From Phycisphaerae bacterium (GTDB lineage Bacteria > Planctomycetota > Phycisphaerae > Phycisphaerales > UBA1924): 32,203 bases of DNA. A program made the translations under genes and the position numbers. Positions 1 to 8,008 of the stretch are shown piece by piece. Location of the stretch: the NCBI GenBank assembly GCA_030429485.1, contig JAUIFD010000021.1, positions 1 to 32,203 on the forward strand, read 5' to 3'. Each line of letters begins with the position of its first letter. The stretch's first letter is position 1. A model generated the notes under the pieces. That model ran no database searches. It was not told where the DNA came from and worked only from the letters and a program-made list of their open reading frames with translations.

Positions 1-966
1 ATGGCGGACGTGACTGCGACCCCCGCCACCGGGCCCGAGTTCACGCCCGTCGAGCTCAACCTCCACACGCCGCGTTCGCCCGGCGTCGGGCGGGTGGTCG
101 AGACGCGCCTCTGCACCGCGTCCAAGCGGGCTGCGGGCATCGTCCGCCACGTCGCCATCGACGTCTCCGACACCAGGCTCGCCGGCGCCTTCCGCGCCGG
201 GCAGTCCTTCGGCGTGCTGCCCCCGGGCGACGCCGACAACGGCAAGCCCCACAAGGTCCGCCTCTACTCCATCGCGAGCCCTTCAACCGGTGAAGACGGA
301 CAAGGGCGCATCCTCGCCACCACCGTCAAACGCACCATCGCCGAACACTGGGAGCACCACCGTCTGTTCCTGGGCGTCGCGTCCAACTGGCTCTGCGACC
401 TCCAGGAGGGCGAGGAGGTGCATGTCACCGGACCGGCTGGCAAGCGATTCGTCCTGCCCGCAAGTCCGGCGGAGCACGACTACCTCTTCTTCGCGACCGG
501 CACGGGGATCGCCCCCTTTCGCGGGATGATCATGGAACTCCTCGCACAGCAGATCCCCTCCCGGATCGTGCTCGTCGCGGGTACCGCCTATGCGACTGAC
601 CTGCTCTACGACGCTGAGCTTCGCGCGCTCGCCGATCAGCACGAGCGGTTCACCTATCTCACCGCGCTGAGCCGCCAGCCGCAGTCCGACGGCTACGCCC
701 CGATGTACACCGACTCTCGCGTCACGGCCCACGCGGATCTGTTCGCCCCACTGCTCGCGAGCCCGCGCACGCTCATCTACGCGTGCGGGATCGCGGGGAT
801 GGAGGTCGGGCTGTTCGCTCGGATTGTCGACCTGCTGGGACCGGAGGGAAGCTCTGGGTATCTCATCGGCGAGCCGGCCGACCTCGCGTCCCGAAGCGAG
901 TGGACCCGCGCCACGCTCCACAGCGCCGTTCGACCCACCGGTCGGGTGATGGTGGAGGTCTACTAG
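1..966 (+). CDS. Plant-type ferredoxin-NADP(+) reductase (FAD flavoprotein)
   Basis: Probable ferredoxin/flavodoxin-NADP(+) reductase, a soluble flavoenzyme passing electrons between ferredoxin and NADP(H). The FAD-binding barrel carries RLYS (residues 87-90) with the following IAS, and a plant-type SNWLCDL stretch near 128-134 followed by a TGPAGK loop. The NADP domain has GTGIAPFRGM (167-176), LSRQPQ (223-228, the place of the usual SREQ 2'-phosphate site) and ACGIAGMEVG (261-270). The chain ends in VEVY with a terminal Tyr, which in this family stacks on the FAD ring. At 321 aa it has full family length without an N-terminal phycobilisome linker. The ATG lies on the first base of the window, so no ribosome site is visible and a start further upstream cannot be excluded. 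The next gene is on the same strand after a 124-base gap. Family assignment is strong; the physiological direction is unknown. Confidence 0.93.
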   Translation: MADVTATPATGPEFTPVELNLHTPRSPGVGRVVETRLCTASKRAAGIVRHVAIDVSDTRLAGAFRAGQSFGVLPPGDADNGKPHKVRLYSIASPSTGEDGQGRILATTVKRTIAEHWEHHRLFLGVASNWLCDLQEGEEVHVTGPAGKRFVLPASPAEHDYLFFATGTGIAPFRGMIMELLAQQIPSRIVLVAGTAYATDLLYDAELRALADQHERFTYLTALSRQPQSDGYAPMYTDSRVTAHADLFAPLLASPRTLIYACGIAGMEVGLFARIVDLLGPEGSSGYLIGEPADLASRSEWTRATLHSAVRPTGRVMVEVY

Positions 967-1011
967 GGATGAGCCCGGTCCCCGCTCGGCGTCGCGTTCG
1001 GCGGTGTAAGC

Positions 1012-1040
1012 TTGCACCTCCCGTGGGGCACTGGTACGGT
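1012..1040 (+). promoter_or_regulatory. Possible sigma70-type promoter
   Basis: TTGCAC (1012-1017) and TACGGT (1035-1040) are separated by 17 bases, with the start codon of the next gene about 50 bases downstream. The spacing is ideal but the -10 is imperfect, and such matches arise by chance, so this is a suggestion only. Confidence 0.3.
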
Positions 1041-1090
1041 CCTCGCCCGTCGCGCTGCGGCGGCGTTCCCCCCAAGCAAGGAACTCTCGC

Positions 1091-2209
1091 GTGCTCCGAC
1101 GCACAGGCGTGAAATCCACGGTCTTCGCCGCGATCGGGGCGGTGATGCTCGCGGCGCTCGGGGTGGCGCCCGCAGCGGCGCAGACCAGTCCCATCCCCGA
1201 TGCGCTCATCACAAAGACCACTGCGCTCTCGCCTGACGAACGCGGGCAGGTCGAGGCCTACGTCAGCGCCGCACTGGCCGACTTCCTGTCGGGCGACTCG
1301 ACCAGGCAGAACCGTGGCCGTGAGCGGCTCGTCAACCCGATCAGCGCCGACCGAGCGAACGTCTCGGTCGCGTTCCGCCAGGCCTATTCCGAGTCGGTGG
1401 TGCCGGGTCTGCGATCGGCGCTCGAAGCGGATGACGAGAAGCTCGCGGGCGCCGCGCTCTTTGTCGCGGGGCAGACGGCGACGCAGGCCGCGTGGGACCT
1501 GCTCGATCAGCACCTGAACGACGAGAGTGTGACGAAGCGCATGTCGGCCGCTGGAGGGGCGCAGGCCCTCCTCCGCGCCGTGCAGACCAACGCCCCAGCA
1601 GTGCAGCCGGCCGCGATCTCTCGCATCGTCGCCCGCCTTGACGCGGCCTACGGGGCCGAGCAGAACGCGTGGGTCGCCGATTCACTGTCCCGGGGACTGG
1701 CCGCCGCGGGCGGGATCAGCCGCGACGGGTTCGGGGCCGCGGCGAGCGACGCCTGGGCCCGTCTTGCCATCACCACGGGGAACCGGCACAAGGCCTACCG
1801 GGGCAACGGCGAGCTGGCCGCCGCCCGTGCGCGGATGACGACGCTCCGCGTCCTCGAGCGCCTCAACCGCGAGGTGCTCCCGCCCGTCACCGTCGAGCCA
1901 CGCATCGCCCGGGAGTCGGCTGTACTCGGCGGGATCGCGCTCGGCACTATCGCAGCCGACGCACTCGCAAACAACATCGATGAATCCACCCGTAGCGAAC
2001 TGGTGCTGACCGCCCGAGTGGCCGGGCTGGTGATCGACCTCGCCTGTATCCGCCTGAATCGGGAGGCGCTAGGCGCATCGAAGCTCGCCGATATGCTGGA
2101 GAACGGCGACGACGTCCAGTTCGGCGACGCTGCGAAGCGCATCGTCCTTCGCATCCCGCAGCTCGACCCACAAATCGACGCGCGCCGCTTCGAAGAGATC
2201 TTCAAGTAA
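1091..2209 (+). CDS. Exported hypothetical protein, mostly helical
   Basis: A 372-aa protein of no family I recognise. The N-terminus is a Sec signal peptide: basic MLRRTGVK, a hydrophobic core and an APAAAQ cleavage region near residue 30. The mature part is rich in Ala, Arg, Leu and Glu with short helices (for example around residues 110-150, where helices of similar length follow each other), suggesting an alpha-solenoid or HEAT-like fold, which is inference. No catalytic motif, membrane segment after the signal, or C-terminal sorting signal is visible. GTG at 1091 is preferred because AAGGA (1078-1082) sits 8 bases upstream. A GTG at 1109 would give a shorter signal peptide and is the alternative. 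The gene converges with fabD, with only 39 bases between the stops. Confidence 0.75.
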   Translation: MLRRTGVKSTVFAAIGAVMLAALGVAPAAAQTSPIPDALITKTTALSPDERGQVEAYVSAALADFLSGDSTRQNRGRERLVNPISADRANVSVAFRQAYSESVVPGLRSALEADDEKLAGAALFVAGQTATQAAWDLLDQHLNDESVTKRMSAAGGAQALLRAVQTNAPAVQPAAISRIVARLDAAYGAEQNAWVADSLSRGLAAAGGISRDGFGAAASDAWARLAITTGNRHKAYRGNGELAAARARMTTLRVLERLNREVLPPVTVEPRIARESAVLGGIALGTIAADALANNIDESTRSELVLTARVAGLVIDLACIRLNREALGASKLADMLENGDDVQFGDAAKRIVLRIPQLDPQIDARRFEEIFK

Positions 2210-2248
2210 AGCAGCCGTCCGGCCGGCGACCTCACAAAGACACGCGAT

Positions 2249-3181
2249 TCAGCCAGGAACGTCGTGCGTCTGCACCAGGGTCTCGCGAGAGATCCGCCGC
2301 ATGAGCCCAGCGAGTGTCTTGCCAGGCGCGGCTTCATGGAACGCGGCGCCGGCTTGATCCGCGACAAGCCACTCGCAGCACGCCGACCACCGCACCGGGC
2401 TCGTCAGCTGCTCCACAAGCCGCCGCCGGATCGACGCTGCGTCTGCATCGTGGGGTGTGCCCGTGACATTCGACAACACCGCCGCGTGCGGCGCCTCGAT
2501 CGCGGTCGACTCGAGCGCTGCCGAGAGGCGATCCGCCGCCGGCTGCATGAGCGGGGAGTGAAACGCCCCCGCCACCGCGAGCGGCGCCGCCCGGAGTTTG
2601 TGATCCGGCGCCATCGCCGTCGCTCGCTCGCACGCTGCCTTCGTGCCCGAGATCACGACCTGCCCCGGCGCGTTGAAGTTGGCCGGGACGAGCACGTCGC
2701 CATCGCTCGCGGCCTCGCACAGCGCCTGCGCCGATGCCTCGTCGGCACCGATCAGCGCCACCATGCCCGAAGGCGACGCCTCGGCCGCCTCCTGCATCGC
2801 GAGCCCACGCAGCGCAACGAGCTGCAGACCGTCCTCAAACGAGATCGAACCGGCCAGGTGCAAGGCGGTGTACTCGCCGAGCGAGAGCCCCGCGTAGGCC
2901 ACCGCCTCGCCCGCGCTCAGGTGGCCCGCCTCTTCCAAACCGCGCACCGACGCGACGCCCGCAGCGAAGAGCGCCGGCTGGGCGACGTCCGTCCGGTTGA
3001 GTTGATCCGCTGGGCCTTCAAAGCAGAGCGTTGAGAGCGGCGCAGGGAGCGAGTGAAGATCCGCATCCGCCCGCTCGAAGACCTCCCGCGCCGCTCGGCT
3101 CGCCGCGAACCAGGCTTGCCCCATCCCGACCGCCTGGGCGCCCTGCCCGGGGCACAACACCACCACACGTTGATCGCTCAT
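2249..3181 (-). CDS. fabD: Malonyl-CoA:ACP transacylase FabD
   Basis: Transfers malonyl from CoA to acyl carrier protein, supplying extender units for type II fatty-acid synthesis in the cytoplasm. The 310-aa length is typical. Family landmarks are the N-terminal PGQGAQ (11-16), nucleophile elbow GLSLGE with Ser100, the substrate-binding Arg in LRG (124-126), GQVVISG (173-179) and GAFHSP with the catalytic His208. The elbow reads GLS where many FabD proteins read GHS; the Ser is intact. ATG at 3181 is preceded by TAGGA about 8-9 bases upstream. No other fatty-acid gene (fabH, fabG, acpP, fabF) is adjacent in this window, so the usual fab cluster is broken up here. The neighbour upstream is a divergently transcribed PEP-CTERM gene. 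Confidence 0.95.
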   Translation of the reverse strand: MSDQRVVVLCPGQGAQAVGMGQAWFAASRAAREVFERADADLHSLPAPLSTLCFEGPADQLNRTDVAQPALFAAGVASVRGLEEAGHLSAGEAVAYAGLSLGEYTALHLAGSISFEDGLQLVALRGLAMQEAAEASPSGMVALIGADEASAQALCEAASDGDVLVPANFNAPGQVVISGTKAACERATAMAPDHKLRAAPLAVAGAFHSPLMQPAADRLSAALESTAIEAPHAAVLSNVTGTPHDADAASIRRRLVEQLTSPVRWSACCEWLVADQAGAAFHEAAPGKTLAGLMRRISRETLVQTHDVPG

Positions 3182-3275
3182 GCGGCGATCCTACGGCCCA
3201 CACGCCGGCCGCACCCCCGCTCGCCAGCGGAGGAGCCCCAACCGCGACCCGCCCGTTGCGGAATCCCGATTTGAT

Positions 3276-3303
3276 TTGCGAACACTCGTCTCGTTCTGAT
3301 AAA
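3276..3303 (+). promoter_or_regulatory. Possible promoter of the PEP-CTERM gene
   Basis: TTGCGA (3276-3281) and GATAAA (3298-3303) are spaced by 16 bases in the fabD/PEP-CTERM divergent region. A transcript starting here would begin about at 3310 and run straight into the terminator hairpin at 3314-3350, before the gene's ribosome site. The match is reasonable but untested. Confidence 0.4.
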
Positions 3304-3313
3304 GTGGAGCGAC

Positions 3314-3350
3314 CGGAGAGAAGCGACTTTGTCGCTGCTCTCCGTTTTTT
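3314..3350 (+). terminator. Intrinsic terminator in the leader of a PEP-CTERM gene
   Basis: The arm CGGAGAGAAGCGAC (3314-3327) pairs with 3331-3344 (GTCGC, TG, CTCTCCG), leaving a TTT loop, 13 pairs and one mismatch, followed at once by six T (3345-3350). It lies only 3 bases before the AGGAGG-type ribosome site (3354-3360) of the gene at 3366. No gene on the plus strand ends upstream; fabD points away. It therefore sits in the 5' leader and would stop transcription before the gene unless overridden, as an attenuator does. Alternatively it terminates a very short unannotated RNA. Confidence 0.75.
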
Positions 3351-3365
3351 CATAGGAGGTCCTGA

Positions 3366-4136
3366 ATGTCGTACGGTTCGTGCGTGTCGCGCCGCTGGTC
3401 GGCGCGCTGTGGGCGTGCAATGTGCGTGTTCGCCATCGTTACCCTGGGCGCGCCATCGGCCTCCGCCACAGAGGTCATCACCATACGAAGCGGGCAGGTC
3501 GGCAATGCGCCGGGCCTTTCCGGTCAGCCCGACGACTCCATCACCATCAACCCGTGGGGCAATCCCAACATCTTCCCCGTCCTCAACACCGCCTTCACCC
3601 CGGCTGACTTCGCGGCAACGGCCAGCGGCCCCCCGGCGGTGGTGGTGAACCCATGGATCACCTGCATGGGCGGCGTCACCGCCCCGCTCTCCGACCCGCT
3701 CGCGCGTTGGGTGAACTTCACCACGGATAACGCCGGCTACGGCTACGGCGGGTCCGTCCTCTACGCCGTGCCTTTCTACATCAACACCACCACTATCACC
3801 AACGCCACGGTCTCTTTCGAGGGCGGCACCGACGACGTGCTCGGCGACTGGTACTCCAACGACGGGCCCAACCTCGACGGGCTCTACATCAATGGCAACC
3901 CCGCGGGATACCAATACCAGGGCTTCAACGCCGCGGCACCAACGACGCACACCCAGAACATCACCGCGATGGTGAACCCCGGGCAGAACTACCTCTACTT
4001 CTACCAGCGCGACCTCGGCGCGGGCGCGGGCGGCATCATCTTCTCCGGCACGATCACGGTGACCCCCACGCCACAGGTCGTAACGGTGCTCGCGCTCGCG
4101 TCGCTCACCGCGACGCGACGCCGCCGGCGCACATGA
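3366..4136 (+). CDS. PEP-CTERM-like exported protein
   Basis: A 256-aa exported protein with a cysteine-containing, basic N-terminus, a hydrophobic core and a likely cleavage after ASA (32-34). The mature region is rich in Gly, Asn, Thr, Tyr and Trp and looks like a beta-sandwich; the segment with WYSNDGPN, GLYINGN and the later NITAMVNPGQNYLYFY resembles exported beta-sandwich domains common in PEP-CTERM proteins. The C-terminus has the sorting layout: VTPTPQ, a hydrophobic stretch VVTVLALASL, then TATRRRRRT. In this class an exosortase is thought to recognise and process the tail at the membrane; no exosortase gene is in the window. ATG at 3366 has AGGAGGT (3354-3360) five bases upstream. 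The leader holds an intrinsic terminator, so expression may be conditional. Function of the mature domain is unknown. Confidence 0.82.
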   Translation: MSYGSCVSRRWSARCGRAMCVFAIVTLGAPSASATEVITIRSGQVGNAPGLSGQPDDSITINPWGNPNIFPVLNTAFTPADFAATASGPPAVVVNPWITCMGGVTAPLSDPLARWVNFTTDNAGYGYGGSVLYAVPFYINTTTITNATVSFEGGTDDVLGDWYSNDGPNLDGLYINGNPAGYQYQGFNAAAPTTHTQNITAMVNPGQNYLYFYQRDLGAGAGGIIFSGTITVTPTPQVVTVLALASLTATRRRRRT

Positions 4137-4151
4137 TCCCGCATCCCCGTG

Positions 4152-4177
4152 CCACTGACCTGCTCTGAGGTCAGTGG
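4152..4177. terminator. Hairpin between convergent genes, likely terminator
   Basis: CCACTGACCT (4152-4161) pairs perfectly with AGGTCAGTGG (4168-4177) around a 6-base loop. It stands 15 bases after the stop of the PEP-CTERM gene. There is no T-tract on the plus strand (a run of C follows), so its strength as an intrinsic terminator is uncertain. Confidence 0.5.
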
Positions 4178-4205
4178 TCCCCCACCCAACTCCATCGACA
4201 CCTGT

Positions 4206-4231
4206 ACGCGACCGGACACCTTCGGTCGCGT
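4206..4231. terminator. Second hairpin, beyond the gyrB stop
   Basis: ACGCGACCG (4206-4214) pairs perfectly with CGGTCGCGT (4223-4231) around an 8-base loop, about 25 bases downstream of the gyrB stop on the minus strand. With the hairpin at 4152-4177 it forms a pair separating two convergent genes. It lacks a long U-tract. Confidence 0.45.
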
Positions 4232-4256
4232 TTCGCGCGCACGCAGCGTGCGTCGC

Positions 4257-6953
4257 CTACACGTCCAGGTTCTTCACCTCGAGCGCGTGATCCTCGATGA
4301 ACTTCCGGCGCGGCTCCACCTGCTCGCCCATCAGCGTCGAGAACAGCTCCTCGCACTCCTGCCCCATGTCCCACGTCACACGCATGAGCGTGCGCGCAGT
4401 CGGGTCCATGGTGGTCTCCCACAGCTCGTCGTAGTTCATCTCGCCGAGCCCCTTGAACCGCTTGATCTCAAGCCCTCGCCGCCCGATCTCGTGCAGCGTG
4501 CCCAAGATCGAAGCAAGATTCGGCGCCTCGACAACGCGCGACTGGGCTTCGGAAGGAGCTTCGCCGTCTTCGCCCGCGTCGTCCGCGCTCGAGGAAGCCT
4601 TGCCCTTCTTCGTGGTTTCCCAGATGAACCGGGCCGGGAGCTTGGCGCCGGTCACCGACTCCTCCTGCACCAGCGCGTAATCGTCGATCGAAAGACCGAG
4701 TGACGCGAGCTGCTCGATGATCTTCCCGAGCTCACGGTTCTCGTGCAGTTCGCGGATCACACCCTCAGGCTTGGGCAGCGCCTCTTCCCCGCTCGCTTCG
4801 ACCGTCGTCTCTTCGCCCTCTGCATCATCGTCGTCATCGGTATCGACGAGGCGGAGCCCCTCGCGATCCACGACCGCGAACGCGCCCTCCTCATCCCACG
4901 CGTACGCGTCGCGGTTCTGCCACGTCACCTTGTGCGAGGGCAACCGCCCCTTGCCGTCGGGGTCATGATCCCGCTGGCGGAGCAGGTCGACGAACAGCGC
5001 CCCGCGACGCTCCGCAATCGTCACGAGCTCCGCGAGACGACGCAGGAGCTGGATCGCCCGCGAAAGGTCCTGCCCCTCGATGCGGCGCTCGACGGGCGGC
5101 TCGGTATCGATCGGCTGATCCGGGTCATACGCCGAGACATCGCGCACGACGAGCGTCGAGCCGTCGAGCCCGAGTTCGGTCAGCGTGTCTTCCAACACAC
5201 GGTCGTTGAGCACGTACCGCTTCGTCTTCCCGCGCGCGATCTGATAGAGCGGCGGCTGCGCGCAGAACACGTGCCCACGCCGGATCAGCTCCGGCATCTG
5301 ACGGAAGAAGAACGTCAGGAGCAGCGTGCGGATGTGGCTCCCGTCCACGTCGGCGTCGGTCATGATGATGACCTTGCCGTAGCGCAGGCGCGACACATCG
5401 AAATCCGAACCGATGCCGCAGCGCAGCGCCGCGATCATCGTCCGGATCTCCTCAAACCCGAGGATCTTGTCGATCCGCGCCTTCTCGACGTTCAGGATCT
5501 TGCCCTTGAGCGGCAGGATCGCCTGCGTGTCCGTATCGCGCCCCTGCACCGCCGACCCACCGGCCGAATCACCCTCGACCAGGAAGATCTCCGCCCGGTC
5601 CACGTCCTTGGTCTTGCAGTCCTTGAGCTTGTGCGGCATCGAGCCCGATTCGAGCGCTGTCTTCCGTCGCGTCAGCTCGCGCGCCTTCCGCGCCGCCTCC
5701 CGCGCCTGCGCCGCGATCACACCCTTCTGGCAGAGCCGCTTCGCCTCGCTCGGGTGCTCCTCGAGCCAGGTCTCCAGCGCCTCCGACACCGCCGCCGAAA
5801 CAAAGCCCTCGATCTCCGGATTGAGGAGCCTCTCCTTCGGCTGATTATTGAACGTCGGGTCCGGCAGCTTCACCGAGATGATCGCGATCAACCCTTCGCG
5901 CAGGTCCTCGCCCGTCGGCGTCGGATCTTTCTCGCGGATGATCCCCGCCTTGCGCGCATACCCGTTGACCGTCCGCGTCAGCGCCGTCTTGAACCCCTGC
6001 GCGTGCGTCCCGCCGTCCACGTTGTTGATGTTGTTCGCAAACGTCAGCAGCTGCTCGTTGTACCCGTCGTGCCACTGCAGCGCGACCTCGCACAACAAGT
6101 TCGCCTCCGCCTCTTCCTTCCGCAGGTACACCGCCGACGAGACCGCCGTCTTCGAGCCCATCAAATGGTCGACATACTCGACAAGCCCGCTCTCCGCCTT
6201 GAACACCGCGTGCTTGGGCTTGCCGTCCGCGCCCACGCGCTCGTCGTGCAAGCGGATCGTCACGCCGGGGTTCAAGAACGCCAGCTCGCGTAGGCGCGTC
6301 GCGAGCGTCTGGTAGTTGAACGTCGTGTCCGGGAAGATTGTCGGGTCCGGGTGAAACGTCACCGACGTCCCCGTCTTCCGCTCCGCAGCCGCGGGAATCG
6401 CCCCCACCACCACGAGTTGCTTGGTCACCCGCCCGCGCTCGAACTCGATCCGATGCACCTGCCCATCGCGATACACCTCGACCTCGAGCCGGTCCGACAG
6501 CGCGTTGACGCAAGACACGCCCACGCCGTGCAGCCCGCCCGAGACCTTGTACGCCGACCCTTCCTGCCCAAACTTGCCGCCCGCGTGCAGCTTGGTCATC
6601 ACGACCTCGACCGCGGACTTGCCGTTGAGCGCTGGGTCCTCGTGCTTCATGGGCTCGATCGGGATGCCACGCCCGTCGTCCACCACCGTCACCGACCCGT
6701 CAGGCTCGACCGAGACCGACACCGTCGTCGCATACCCCGCCATCGCCTCGTCGATCGAGTTGTCCACCGTCTCGTACACCAGGTGGTGCAGGGCGTTAAG
6801 CCCCGTCCCGCCGATGTACATCCCGGGGCGCTTGCGGACCGCCTCAAGCCCCTCCAAGACCTTGATCTGGTCGGAGGTGTAGCCGTTCTTCTGGACCGGC
6901 TGAGTGGCCGGCTTGGCGGGCGTTTCGGTGGCGTCAGGCATGTCGTCTGGCAT
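4257..6953 (-). CDS. gyrB: DNA gyrase subunit B
   Basis: ATPase subunit of gyrase, which with GyrA introduces negative supercoils. The GHKL ATPase domain shows RKRPGMYIG, DNSIDEAMAGY, VDDGRGIPI and GGLHGVGVSCVNALS. The transducer has QLLTFANNINNVDGGTHAQG. The TOPRIM part has the EGDSAGGSA motif and DADVDGSHI. The C-terminus carries RFKGLGEMN and ends EVKNLDV. At about 898 aa it is longer than a minimal GyrB because of an insertion between QPPLYQIARGKTKRYV and RFKGLGEMN, in the place where E. coli GyrB also carries an insertion. Here it includes an acidic run, DTDDDDDAEGEE (about 4800-4850), and a second acidic linker. ATG at 6953 is chosen; an in-frame TTG at 6992 would add 13 residues of low-complexity sequence, and neither has a clear Shine-Dalgarno. 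The minus-strand hexamer TACAAT at 7022-7017 could be its -10. No gyrA, dnaA, dnaN or recF is adjacent. Confidence 0.96.
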   Translation of the reverse strand: MPDDMPDATETPAKPATQPVQKNGYTSDQIKVLEGLEAVRKRPGMYIGGTGLNALHHLVYETVDNSIDEAMAGYATTVSVSVEPDGSVTVVDDGRGIPIEPMKHEDPALNGKSAVEVVMTKLHAGGKFGQEGSAYKVSGGLHGVGVSCVNALSDRLEVEVYRDGQVHRIEFERGRVTKQLVVVGAIPAAAERKTGTSVTFHPDPTIFPDTTFNYQTLATRLRELAFLNPGVTIRLHDERVGADGKPKHAVFKAESGLVEYVDHLMGSKTAVSSAVYLRKEEAEANLLCEVALQWHDGYNEQLLTFANNINNVDGGTHAQGFKTALTRTVNGYARKAGIIREKDPTPTGEDLREGLIAIISVKLPDPTFNNQPKERLLNPEIEGFVSAAVSEALETWLEEHPSEAKRLCQKGVIAAQAREAARKARELTRRKTALESGSMPHKLKDCKTKDVDRAEIFLVEGDSAGGSAVQGRDTDTQAILPLKGKILNVEKARIDKILGFEEIRTMIAALRCGIGSDFDVSRLRYGKVIIMTDADVDGSHIRTLLLTFFFRQMPELIRRGHVFCAQPPLYQIARGKTKRYVLNDRVLEDTLTELGLDGSTLVVRDVSAYDPDQPIDTEPPVERRIEGQDLSRAIQLLRRLAELVTIAERRGALFVDLLRQRDHDPDGKGRLPSHKVTWQNRDAYAWDEEGAFAVVDREGLRLVDTDDDDDAEGEETTVEASGEEALPKPEGVIRELHENRELGKIIEQLASLGLSIDDYALVQEESVTGAKLPARFIWETTKKGKASSSADDAGEDGEAPSEAQSRVVEAPNLASILGTLHEIGRRGLEIKRFKGLGEMNYDELWETTMDPTARTLMRVTWDMGQECEELFSTLMGEQVEPRRKFIEDHALEVKNLDV

Positions 6954-7075
6954 CGTGAATCCGGGCTCGCCAGCGGGGCCGCCGTGCCCCAACGGGGCCC
7001 GGATCGGCTGGCCCTTATTGTAGGTTTTGCCGGGGCGAAAGTCGCGTTCCGGAGCGATCGAAGGAACTCGCTGCA

Positions 7076-7999
7076 GTGCATGAATCGACGAGCGAAATGC
7101 CGCCTTCAGACCCCCAGGATCGCGTTTCCCTGTCGCGCTCGGTCGGCGCTCTCACCGACAACTCCTGGACGCCCACCGCGAGCGGCACCGCCGTCATGGT
7201 CCGCCTTGCAATGCCCATCGTCCTCGTCCTCGCCCTGATGGCCCCCATCGTCACCAACATCCTCGGCCTGCCCGCAAACCCCATGTGGGTCGTCGGCATC
7301 GTGATCGGGCTCATCGCGGTGCCGTGGTTTATCTGGTGGAGCATCGGCGCCATCAAGCGCGAGTGGAGGCTCCCGACCATCCGGGCGTACCCCGATCGCT
7401 CAGCCCGCGTCCGCGCCGCGTGCTTCGAAGAACAGGCCGACCACGTCCGCGCCGTCGATCACGCCATCGACGCGAGCTTCGACCCGCTCATCCTCCGCAT
7501 CTGGCTCGGATTCAACTACGGGCGCGAGGTCTCCCCCCTCTGGGGCGTGATCTACTGCACGCTACTCGGCGCATTTGTCCTGATGTCCAAGGTCACTACC
7601 GGCCTCTGGTGGCCGCCCCACTCGGGCTTCCTCATCGTCATGTCAGCGCTGGTCGTCACCCAACTCTCGATCGCGTTCATCTTCCCCGTCTACGTCCGCA
7701 TCGTGCCCGGCAGGGCCGACGTCTTCCGCTACTACCCCCTCCGCCCGACGCCGGACGTCATCACCCACGACCTCCGACGCATGACCGTCCAAGTCGACTA
7801 CCGCGGCAACGTCGTCGTCCTCTCCGTCCCCGCCAACGCCGAGACCATGGCCCAACGAAAGGCATCAGGCGACCCCGACCCCATCGCCTTCTGGGCAGGG
7901 CTCGGCCCCGTAGGCCGCGAACGCCTCGACACCGTCCTCCGAGCCGCGCTCACCGAAACCCCCACCCCACCCGTCTCCGACACAGAACTCAACGGGTAG
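7076..7999 (+). CDS. Hypothetical four-pass membrane protein
   Basis: A 307-aa protein I do not recognise. Four hydrophobic segments are visible at roughly residues 45-65, 70-92, 153-172 and 184-206, giving two hairpins separated by a charged helix-rich stretch of about 60 residues (100-150) and followed by a soluble C-terminal region of about 100 residues. That tail contains RYYPLRPTPDVITHDLRR and VVVLSVPANAET and could be a small alpha/beta domain. GTG at 7076 is supported by AAGGA (7061-7065) ten bases upstream; an ATG at 7097 would remove seven residues. It is divergent from gyrB and ends 9 bases before the convergent purB stop. No motif identifies a substrate or activity. Confidence 0.7.
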   Translation: MHESTSEMPPSDPQDRVSLSRSVGALTDNSWTPTASGTAVMVRLAMPIVLVLALMAPIVTNILGLPANPMWVVGIVIGLIAVPWFIWWSIGAIKREWRLPTIRAYPDRSARVRAACFEEQADHVRAVDHAIDASFDPLILRIWLGFNYGREVSPLWGVIYCTLLGAFVLMSKVTTGLWWPPHSGFLIVMSALVVTQLSIAFIFPVYVRIVPGRADVFRYYPLRPTPDVITHDLRRMTVQVDYRGNVVVLSVPANAETMAQRKASGDPDPIAFWAGLGPVGRERLDTVLRAALTETPTPPVSDTELNG

Positions 8000-8008
8000 A
8001 TCGCACCA

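Noticed and set aside
4743-6293. A 516-codon plus-strand frame opposite gyrB.
   Set aside because: Arg/Leu-rich antisense shadow; the minus strand encodes unmistakable GyrB.
6954-6992. TTG start extending GyrB by 13 residues.
   Set aside because: No ribosome site, and the extra residues (MGHGGPAGEPGFT) look like translated leader; the ATG at 6953 is preferred.
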